From: Sphingobacteriaceae bacterium
Lineage (GTDB): Bacteria; Bacteroidota; Bacteroidia; B-17B0; Aurantibacillaceae
NCBI GenBank assembly: GCA_023251695.1
Contig: JAHEYE010000093.1
Coordinates: 1-11,404, forward strand
Direction: 5' to 3'
DNA length: 11,404 nucleotides
In this document: positions 1 through 6,727 of the stretch, in pieces
Layout of the letters: each line of letters opens with the position of its first letter
Position numbering within the stretch: position 1 is the stretch's first letter
Notes under the pieces: generated by a model
The model's database searches: none
What the model saw: only the letters and a program-made list of their open reading frames with translations
What the model was told of the DNA's origin: nothing
Translations under genes and position numbers: made by a program

Positions 1-1
1 C

Positions 2-1093
2 GGCCCGGTTGAAGGATTAACTACCGAAGAAACCAAACAGTTTTTAGCGGGCGATGTTGCATTCAATGATGATGTGTTTACAACCCAAAATGGTTTAGGC
101 CCTTTGTTTGTTGCAAATTCCTGCGGAAGTTGTCACGCCGGTGATGGTAAAGGACATCCATTTACAACCTTAACAAGATTCGGACAAATCGATAGTTCCG
201 GAAATCAGTTTATCAGTGAGGGTGGACCACAATTGCAAAACCGCGGCATTCCCGGATACAATCCTGAACAAATTCCTTCAGGAGCAACTTCTACAAAAAT
301 TTTGCCTCCTGCGAATACCGGCCTGGGCTTTTTGGACGCAGTTTCAGATGCTGACATAATTGCAATGTCTGATCCGTCAGACGCTGACGCCGACGGAATA
401 AGCGGGAAGCCAAATTGGGTTTCTGTTCCGTCTTATTGCACACTTCGTCCAAATTATTTATCGCAAGGCGGGAAATACATTGCGCGCTTTGGAAAAAAAG
501 GCGCAGCTTACGATCTTCTACAACAAACGGCAAACGCATATAATCAGGACATGGGAATTAATTCTTCTTTTGAATCCATCGACACCTATTCTAAATTACA
601 AGTCGGCCCGGAAGTAAGTAACGTTACCGTACACAATGTCGTGTTCTATTTAAAAACATTAAAAGCTCCAATTCAACGGAACGCAAACGATGCGGATGTG
701 AAAAGCGGTAAACAATTATTCATTGATATCGGTTGCGAGAAGTGTCATAAATCACAATTAAAAACAGGAAACGCAACTATATCGGCATTAACAAATAAAA
801 CAATTGCGCCGTATACCGATATATTGTTGCACGATATGGGCCCCGGTTTAGATGATGGCTATACAGAAGGCTCGGCAAAAACTTTCGAATGGAAAACACC
901 CGCTTTATGGGGACTCGGGCTTTCAAAAAATTCTCAGGGCGGAAGTTATTTTTTAATGCATGACGGTAGAGCAACAAGTATTGAATCAGCCATTTTATTA
1001 CACGGCGGCGAGGGAGCCCAAAGCAAAACCAACTTCGAAAGTTTAAGCTCGACAGACAAAGCAAAAATAATTAAGTTTTTAGAAAGCCTTTAA
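2..1093 (+). CDS. Di-haem cytochrome c oxidoreductase, DUF1111/DHOR family (5' partial)
   Basis: The reading frame is open from base 2, so the true start and signal peptide lie outside the window; 363 residues are visible. An internal GTG at 74 is not the start, because family-like sequence (LTTEETKQFLAGDVAFND) precedes it. There are two c-type haem sites: CGSCH (visible residues 41-45, bases 122-136) and CEKCH (residues 245-249, bases 734-748). The C-terminal half has the blocks typical of the putative di-haem peroxidase family: LLHDMGPGLDDG (H277), EWKTPALWGLG, FLMHDGRAT (H320) and LLHGGEG. Relatives in the MauG/bacterial cytochrome c peroxidase superfamily act in the periplasm on peroxide or oxidise protein side chains; the substrate here is unknown. 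The stop codon overlaps the ATG of the Rieske gene (TAATG), so the two are translationally coupled, which suggests that they are redox partners. Family assignment is firm; biochemical role is inference. Confidence 0.93.
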   Translation, partial: GPVEGLTTEETKQFLAGDVAFNDDVFTTQNGLGPLFVANSCGSCHAGDGKGHPFTTLTRFGQIDSSGNQFISEGGPQLQNRGIPGYNPEQIPSGATSTKILPPANTGLGFLDAVSDADIIAMSDPSDADADGISGKPNWVSVPSYCTLRPNYLSQGGKYIARFGKKGAAYDLLQQTANAYNQDMGINSSFESIDTYSKLQVGPEVSNVTVHNVVFYLKTLKAPIQRNANDADVKSGKQLFIDIGCEKCHKSQLKTGNATISALTNKTIAPYTDILLHDMGPGLDDGYTEGSAKTFEWKTPALWGLGLSKNSQGGSYFLMHDGRATSIESAILLHGGEGAQSKTNFESLSSTDKAKIIKFLESL

Positions 1094-1530
1094 TGGAACG
1101 CAGAGAGTTTATAAAAACAACATGTGCGGTCTGTATCGGGACCACGGCACTTGCTTCTTTTATAGCTGCTTGCAAAAGCTCAAAATATATTTCTTCATTC
1201 ACTGAGGAAAATAAAAAAATTGTAATTAAAAAATCGGAATTTGTTATAGTAAAAAGGGGAAAGGAAAAGCAACTGAGCCATATTACTTTAAAACCTGCCG
1301 GATTGCAATTTCCTATAGCGGTTTATAAAACAGGAAACGAATACAAAGCCTTATACACCCAATGCACACATCAGGGATGTGAGTTAACCGCCTATGACGC
1401 TGCTCTTGTTTGTCCATGCCACGGCGCAGAATTTAATACCAGAGGTAACGTAACGCAAGGCCCCGCAGAAACTGATTTAAAAACATTTGCAACAACACAC
1501 GATAATGAAAACATATATATACAATTATAA
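1093..1530 (+). CDS. Rieske [2Fe-2S] protein with Tat/lipoprotein signal
   Basis: This is a 145-residue electron-transfer protein. The N-terminus has a twin-arginine motif (ERREFIK, R3-R4), a short hydrophobic stretch and a lipobox-like FIAAC with C27 as the probable lipidated cysteine. It should therefore be exported folded through Tat and anchored in a membrane facing the periplasm. The Rieske site is complete: CTHQGC (C91, H93, C96) and CPCHG (C107, C109, H110). C91, H93, C107 and H110 bind the cluster, while C96 and C109 can form the disulfide seen in high-potential bc1-type Rieske proteins. A GPAETDL segment corresponds to the family's Pro loop. The ATG overlaps the upstream stop codon by one base, and the last 26 bases overlap the barrel gene. 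No cytochrome b gene is adjacent, so this is probably not a bc1 subunit; electron exchange with the di-haem protein is the likely role (inference). Confidence 0.93.
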   Translation: MERREFIKTTCAVCIGTTALASFIAACKSSKYISSFTEENKKIVIKKSEFVIVKRGKEKQLSHITLKPAGLQFPIAVYKTGNEYKALYTQCTHQGCELTAYDAALVCPCHGAEFNTRGNVTQGPAETDLKTFATTHDNENIYIQL

Positions 1531-2752
1531 AAAGCAAATTGCAGTCGTTATTTTTTTATTGATTTCACTTTTTGGAAGCGCCCAAAAGGATTCGGCAAAA
1601 ATTGTGCGCTCCCTAACGGATTCATCCAAGGTGATAATGAATATGGACGCTATTTACAACCGTCCTTTTTTACAATACGGAAAAATCCCTGTTGCATTGG
1701 GCGGCTATGTGGAGGCAAATACTAATTATGCAGTAACCGATGGTAAAACCGAGGGCTTTTCATTTCAAGCGAGGAGAATGACCTTATTTGTTTCATCAAA
1801 CATTCACCGTAAAATAAAATTTTTGACTGAAATAGAGTTTGAAGATGGCACGAAAGAAATTAATATTGAGTTTGCTTCTTTAGATATTCAATTTCATCCG
1901 CTATTAAACTTCAGGGGAGGAATTGTTATGAATCCTATTGGTGCGTTTAATCAGAATCATGATGGTCCGCGATGGGAATTTATTGACCGGCCAATTTCCG
2001 CCACACAATTATTGCCGGCTACTTTTAGCAACGTGGGCTTTGGTTTGTTTGGAAAATTGTATAAACAGAATATTGTTTTTGCGTATGAGGTGTATTTGAC
2101 CAACGGATTAAATGACTTTATTATTTCAAACTCACAAAATAAAACTTTTTTGCCGGCGACAAAACAAGACCCCAATCGTTTCGAAGAAAGTTTTAATGGC
2201 GAACCTTTAACGACGGCTAAGGTTTCATTGCGCCATCGTAAAATCGGCGAGCTAGGGCTTTCTTATATGGGAGGTTGTTACAATAAATTTCAGGAGGATG
2301 GATTGGTGTTGGACGTAAAGCGTAAAGCAGAAGTTTTTGCTGTTGATTTTAACACCAGCATTCCAAAAGTAAAAACTAATATTACAGCTGAATGGGCTTG
2401 GGTAATGGTAGATGTCCCCGGAACATACACTCAGCAATTCGGAAACAAACAACAAGGTGGCTTTGTAGATATTGTACAAACCATATTAAAAAGAAAAATG
2501 TTTGGATTTGAAAAAGCCTCTTTGAACTTAGCGTTTCGTACGGAGTATGTTGATTGGAATGTGGGTAAGTTTAAAGAAACAGGCGGAAATATTTCAGACG
2601 AGGTTGTGGCTATTGTTCCGGGGATTAGTTTCCGCACATCACCACAAACGGTGATCCGTTTTAATTACCGCTACCAGTGGCAAAAAGATATTTTAGGAAA
2701 CCCGGCAGCAAGAACAGCGGCAATACAATTTGGCATTTCGAGTTATTTCTAA
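1505..2752 (+). CDS. Outer-membrane beta-barrel protein, porin-like (Porin O/P type)
   Basis: The product has 415 residues from the ATG at 1505. I prefer this start to the ATG at 1487 because it places a standard signal peptide right at the N-terminus: a Lys-containing n-region, the hydrophobic core IAVVIFLLISLF and cleavage after GSAQ. The mature part alternates polar and hydrophobic residues as beta strands do, for example FSFQARRMTLFVSSNI and KIKFLTEIEFEDGTKEINIEF. It has the family-like PRWEFIDRPISATQLLPATF block and ends in ISSYF, the aromatic terminus of outer-membrane barrels. This resembles the phosphate-selective porin O/P group of Bacteroidota, but specificity cannot be read from sequence. 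It overlaps the Rieske gene by 26 bases, so it belongs to the same unit and may supply the substrate of the di-haem/Rieske pair. No Shine-Dalgarno is visible. It ends 27 bases from a convergent gene. Confidence 0.8.
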   Translation: MKTYIYNYKKQIAVVIFLLISLFGSAQKDSAKIVRSLTDSSKVIMNMDAIYNRPFLQYGKIPVALGGYVEANTNYAVTDGKTEGFSFQARRMTLFVSSNIHRKIKFLTEIEFEDGTKEINIEFASLDIQFHPLLNFRGGIVMNPIGAFNQNHDGPRWEFIDRPISATQLLPATFSNVGFGLFGKLYKQNIVFAYEVYLTNGLNDFIISNSQNKTFLPATKQDPNRFEESFNGEPLTTAKVSLRHRKIGELGLSYMGGCYNKFQEDGLVLDVKRKAEVFAVDFNTSIPKVKTNITAEWAWVMVDVPGTYTQQFGNKQQGGFVDIVQTILKRKMFGFEKASLNLAFRTEYVDWNVGKFKETGGNISDEVVAIVPGISFRTSPQTVIRFNYRYQWQKDILGNPAARTAAIQFGISSYF

Positions 2753-2779
2753 ATTCTCTACTATATTGAATGAAGAGAA

Positions 2780-5700
2780 CTACCACAATTCATAATCTAA
2801 AACCGTATTCTCCATGCGATACGTTGGCGTTTGCTTTCCGTTAGATAATTTATTTACTTCTTCGGCAACAAAACGTTGCAATTCACTTAACATTACTTTT
2901 TTGTCTTTGTTCTCATCGGCCTTGTAATTATTCATGCCGTCTAACAAACAATGTGTAAATAATCCGTTGTTCCATTTCTCGCCTTCAAAAGCAGCTTCTG
3001 TTCCGCCTGCTGATGAAATAATTGTTGCGCCACAATTCTGACGCAAATCAGAGAAAACGGCTTTCGACATTTCCAGCGCTGTGCTTTGTACAAATGTGGT
3101 TCCTGCAATCCTTATATCGCGTTTGTTTTTGTTTTGATTTTCGTTGCCGTCCATTTCGTAAATATCTTCATCTACTTCACCGCTGAAACATGCATCCACA
3201 AACATTAGTTTACGAATTGGTTTCATGTCTTTAAACAAGGTTTCAAATTCTTTAAAAGCTACCGAATTAATTTTGGGATCTGTGAAATCAGTGAAATACG
3301 AAGGGAAATAATAGCTCAAATCGTCATCCAGATAACCGTGCCCCGCAAAAAACACCATTACAACATCATTAATAGTAGCCTTGGCAAAAAACTGTTTTAA
3401 TAATTTTACGGAATCGGGGGCGAAGGATTGATTAAATAATTTCTTGATTTCAATTTTACCGAAGGATTTTGAATTCGCCATGGTATTAGCAACATCACTC
3501 GCGTCTTTTACCGCGTAAGCAAGATCGAACTTTGTGTTTTTAAATTTCTCACTGGCAATTACTACTAAGTACAAATTCGACTTTACTAAATTCGTGTTGT
3601 TATGTAAGCGCGCCACACGTGGACCTTCCAGCCCCCCTTCATCTTTAATAATAAATTCAAAACGGTTAATGCCAGAAGTAATTTCAAATGAAATTGTTTT
3701 TTCGTAGTGATCTGAAAGGGAAGCGTCAATTTTCTCTGTATAAACTAATGTTCCGTTATTGAGAACATCGAATTGTTTTAATTTGCTTTGTCCTTTGTTA
3801 ATGCTTACTGCAAAGCTGACTTTGTCGCTTTTTTCTTCCTGAAGCTTTACATATTGAAACTCGGGAGCGGCTGCAAAATTAATCTTGCTTTCCGGCTTTA
3901 AGCCAAGCACTCGCATCCTTTTTTTGTAAGCGGATTCGTATACACGAAGAAGGGTTGTGTCTTTGCAGCCAAAGCTGCGCAAGACTTTATGCGGCTGATT
4001 TAAATAGGCATCAAATTGTTCGAAGCTATAAATTTCACTTTTATTTTTGAAACGGATGTTTTTAATAAAATCCTTCGAGCCCATGTAATACAGGTCGGGA
4101 GTTATCATAAAAAAATTATCGCCCATGGCGTTAGCCAACTGACCAATTGATTTCTTTTGTTTTAAATCGACAAAGAGAGCCATTGAGGTGGAAGAGCCCG
4201 TTATAATGACCTGATCTAATTCCTCAATAAAAAAACAATTAGGTAAAATAATCTTCGAATCACTTAAGTCAAATATTTCTTCGCCGACATTATTATAGAA
4301 CTTAAAGATTTTTCCTAAGGCATCACTCAGCGCGAAATAATTTCCGCTTTCGCTTGTATAATGAAAAGGTAATAGTTCTTTAGAGGTGATTAAAGTTTTG
4401 GAAATAATTTCTTTCCCGGTTTCGGTATTGTATTCCGTATAGGCGTGTTCCTGATCCGTACTACTGCTACCAACATTATATTTTAAATACCAAATTGAAA
4501 TATTAGCACCGTTGTTTTTTAATTTGATATCAAACGGATAATAAGTCTCGGCAAAATCTTTTACCACCTTTTTAGTTGCCATGTCAATTTTTACTACCGC
4601 GTTAACAGGCATATCTACCTCAGTGCCGCTGAAGTTTTTCTTTTTTGTGATTTGTGTTACCGTATATAAAAATTTATTATCAGGACTTAAAACAACAGGC
4701 GAAGTAATAATCCACGAAGAGCTTTCGTAATCAACCTTCTTTGTTTTGCGGTTTACGATTTTAAATTTCCCCGCATCAGGCACAAACACCAAATCTTTTG
4801 TAAAGTTCACTATTTTGTATTGATTACTCATAGCGAGAGAATACATGCCGTCGTATTTCTCTTCGGACATAGTTTTTAAATTAATAATGTGCAGACTTGT
4901 ATAATCAGCATAATAAAATTCACCGTTCATAAAGCCACAAGCGGCAGCATTTACGTCTTTCTTAATGGTGCGTGTAAATTTCTTTTTGTTGAGATTGTAA
5001 ATCGCTAAATTAAAATTTGGATAAGCCTTTCCTGAACTAACCACAATTTCACTATCACTCAGGAAAAACGTATTGTACACCATCGAAGAATCTTTTCCGC
5101 TCGGGTCTTTTATCTCCGCATATTTACTAAAATTGTTGAGGTCCCAAATGTATGCCGAAACATTTCCTTTCGTGTACAACCATCTTTTATTTGGACTTAT
5201 CCCCGCGAAGTAAATCGGATTATCATAAGCCGGACGTTCCGAAATAATCTGCATATTTTCCGGCTTATAAATTCGCAGTGCTTTATACGAAGTGTAGCCG
5301 TTTGTGATCAATCGTTTCCCTTCCGAAGAAAATTTAATGTGCTGAAAAATTCCCGGAGTTTGCTTGGTGATGATGCCTTTATTTATGTCTACAAACTTTA
5401 TGCCCTTCATGGTTGCAAATGCTACTTGCGATGTGCCGGGATAAAAATCCATATCAAAAATATATTCTTCATTAAAGTTTTTTGTATCGGGCGTAGCAAG
5501 AGCCCGGGGTTTGCGTAAATACTGCTGACTTTGAGGCGCCAGATACCATGCTGTATATTGTTTAGGCATCATGACCTCGTAAATTATTTTATTGGTCTCG
5601 AGATTAAGAATAAAGAAATTATCGGCTGTTGAACAAAATAATAGTGAATCGCGTATTTTTAAGCGTGTCACGCTGGCAATATCAGAAATTACTGTTGAGG

Positions 5701-6319
5701 TTCCTGTAAGATTTGAAATAGGGTGTTTTATTAAAGAAGTAAGCGTGCCTGTTGTAATTGCAAGAATTACTTCCTGCTTTTTCTTAAAGGCGGCGGCGTG
5801 CAACACATAATCGGTAATGGGTAAATTACTTGAAGAAACTGCTTTTTTCTCATTCACATCAAATAACAAACTAAAAGATCCGATGCTGATGTATGCGTTA
5901 TTATCCTTACCCGTAAAAAAGCAACCGCTTATCGGTAAACTGCCATAATACTCACTGTTCGGCAAACCTTTAATTAACTCACCCGTGGTTGATTTATAAA
6001 ACAGTTCGAGTTTTTGTTCTTTGAAAGTGTAAACTAATAATTCGTTATTCGCGCACACCATTAAGAGATCGCCGGCAGGATTGATGGATAAGTTTTTAGC
6101 GAGGTAGGGCAGATCCACTTCATCAATGACTTCGGAAGTCTCGGTATTTAAAATCGTAAGGGCATTAGAGCAAACCGCAAAATGTTTTTCTCCCGGCAAA
6201 AACTGTACAAAATCCATATACGAAAAACCAAAATCTTTTGGAATAATGATTTTAATATCCTGTAACTGTGAAAAGGAGTAGAGGGGAATGAGTAGAGTTA
6301 GAATGAGGAAACGCTTCAT
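2780..6319 (-). CDS. Secreted beta-propeller/caspase-family (peptidase C14) protein
   Basis: The product has 1179 residues. A signal peptide covers residues 1-18 (cleavage near YSFSQ). Residues about 25-760 are repeated beta-strand blades of WD40/YVTN character (blocks such as AGISPNKRWLYTKG and VVLSPDNKFLYTV), enough for about two propellers. Next come a FEQFDAYLNQP segment (766-776), which I know from other bacterial propeller-caspases, and an Ig-like beta-sandwich at about 826-905. The caspase domain runs from about 914 to 1179, starting NLYLVVIASEKF and AYAVKDASDV. The catalytic dyad is complete: H994 in FFAGHGY and C1044 in VDACFSGE. An acidic, basic-rich loop (1046-1067) could be an autoprocessing site. 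A DENKDKKVMLSE stretch (1135-1146) resembles an EF-hand Ca2+ loop. Position and spacing suggest that it is the last gene after hutU and a small secreted protein. Target and trigger are unknown; periplasmic or surface location is inferred from the signal peptide. Confidence 0.93.
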   Translation of the reverse strand: MKRFLILTLLIPLYSFSQLQDIKIIIPKDFGFSYMDFVQFLPGEKHFAVCSNALTILNTETSEVIDEVDLPYLAKNLSINPAGDLLMVCANNELLVYTFKEQKLELFYKSTTGELIKGLPNSEYYGSLPISGCFFTGKDNNAYISIGSFSLLFDVNEKKAVSSSNLPITDYVLHAAAFKKKQEVILAITTGTLTSLIKHPISNLTGTSTVISDIASVTRLKIRDSLLFCSTADNFFILNLETNKIIYEVMMPKQYTAWYLAPQSQQYLRKPRALATPDTKNFNEEYIFDMDFYPGTSQVAFATMKGIKFVDINKGIITKQTPGIFQHIKFSSEGKRLITNGYTSYKALRIYKPENMQIISERPAYDNPIYFAGISPNKRWLYTKGNVSAYIWDLNNFSKYAEIKDPSGKDSSMVYNTFFLSDSEIVVSSGKAYPNFNLAIYNLNKKKFTRTIKKDVNAAACGFMNGEFYYADYTSLHIINLKTMSEEKYDGMYSLAMSNQYKIVNFTKDLVFVPDAGKFKIVNRKTKKVDYESSSWIITSPVVLSPDNKFLYTVTQITKKKNFSGTEVDMPVNAVVKIDMATKKVVKDFAETYYPFDIKLKNNGANISIWYLKYNVGSSSTDQEHAYTEYNTETGKEIISKTLITSKELLPFHYTSESGNYFALSDALGKIFKFYNNVGEEIFDLSDSKIILPNCFFIEELDQVIITGSSTSMALFVDLKQKKSIGQLANAMGDNFFMITPDLYYMGSKDFIKNIRFKNKSEIYSFEQFDAYLNQPHKVLRSFGCKDTTLLRVYESAYKKRMRVLGLKPESKINFAAAPEFQYVKLQEEKSDKVSFAVSINKGQSKLKQFDVLNNGTLVYTEKIDASLSDHYEKTISFEITSGINRFEFIIKDEGGLEGPRVARLHNNTNLVKSNLYLVVIASEKFKNTKFDLAYAVKDASDVANTMANSKSFGKIEIKKLFNQSFAPDSVKLLKQFFAKATINDVVMVFFAGHGYLDDDLSYYFPSYFTDFTDPKINSVAFKEFETLFKDMKPIRKLMFVDACFSGEVDEDIYEMDGNENQNKNKRDIRIAGTTFVQSTALEMSKAVFSDLRQNCGATIISSAGGTEAAFEGEKWNNGLFTHCLLDGMNNYKADENKDKKVMLSELQRFVAEEVNKLSNGKQTPTYRMENTVLDYELW

Positions 6320-6335
6320 TTAATAAATGATCTGA

Positions 6336-6725
6336 TTATAGCAAGCCCTTTAAAAGGGCTTCAACTTTTTTTTGGTTTTCGGAATCAAATTTCATAATTA
6401 TCTTTTTATCCACCTTAGTTTTGGTGTAACGGATAAATAATCCGCTTCCCATTTGCCTTCCTTTTAAATGAGATAATGTATCAGAAAGTGCTTCTTCAAA
6501 CAACACAGAAATTTTATTTAATTCATAAGGTGTAATTATTTTAATTTTTGTTTCACCGCCACTATACAGACCGCTTGAGCTTTCCTCTTTTTGAATCGGC
6601 TCGTATTTTAGCTCAGTTTCTTTAATGGTATATGTATTCATGTTCTTGTCGGAATACATAAAACTGATTTGCGCGTTTGTTCTTACGGTTAAAATCAAAA
6701 ATAAAGCAAACATGAAATGTTTCAT
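6336..6725 (-). CDS. Small secreted protein of unknown function
   Basis: I do not recognise this family. The 129-residue product begins with a clear signal peptide (hydrophobic core FMFALFLILTV, cleavage near TNAQ), leaving a mature protein of about 110 residues. It contains a Ser/Gly-rich turn (EESSSGLYSGGE, about residues 47-58), then alternating beta-like sequence (TKIKIITPYEL), a helix-like stretch and a Lys-rich C-terminus (QKKVEALLKGLL). It has no cysteine and no lipobox. Its ATG lies 2 bases after the hutU stop and its stop lies 16 bases before the start of the caspase gene, so it is very probably co-translated with both. Being exported like the caspase, it could be a partner, inhibitor or substrate of it, but that is inference from position only. 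Confidence 0.85.
   Translation of the reverse strand: MKHFMFALFLILTVRTNAQISFMYSDKNMNTYTIKETELKYEPIQKEESSSGLYSGGETKIKIITPYELNKISVLFEEALSDTLSHLKGRQMGSGLFIRYTKTKVDKKIIMKFDSENQKKVEALLKGLL
6343..6361. repeat. Palindrome at the 3' end of the small secreted gene
   Basis: AAGCCCTTT-A-AAAGGGCTT is a perfect 9-bp inverted repeat; a realistic hairpin would have 7 bp and a 5-base loop. It lies over the last codons of the 129-residue secreted protein. On the plus strand a run of eight T (6366-6373) follows four bases later, like an antisense intrinsic terminator. On the minus strand there is no T-run, but the hairpin would sit between the small gene and the caspase gene in their mRNA. Confidence 0.4.
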
Positions 6726-6727
6726 GA

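Noticed and set aside
74..1093. GTG at 74 as the start of the di-haem gene
   Set aside because: The frame is open to the left edge and the residues before 74 fit the family; no signal peptide would exist with this start.
1487..1504. ATG at 1487 as the start of the barrel gene
   Set aside because: It adds six residues before a signal peptide that is already complete from the ATG at 1505 and would enlarge the overlap with the Rieske gene.
1093..1530. Rieske subunit of a cytochrome bc1 complex (petA)
   Set aside because: No cytochrome b or c1 gene is adjacent, and the protein has a lipoprotein-type signal rather than the bc1 transmembrane anchor.
2753..2779. Inverted repeat TTCTCT/AGAGAA in the convergent gap as a shared terminator
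   Set aside because: The arms are only six AT-rich bases with 14 bases between them and no T-run follows on either strand, so it is too weak to call.
2881..2920. Dockerin domain in the caspase C-terminus
   Set aside because: Only one Ca2+-loop-like stretch is present and it is embedded in the caspase fold; a dockerin needs two repeats.
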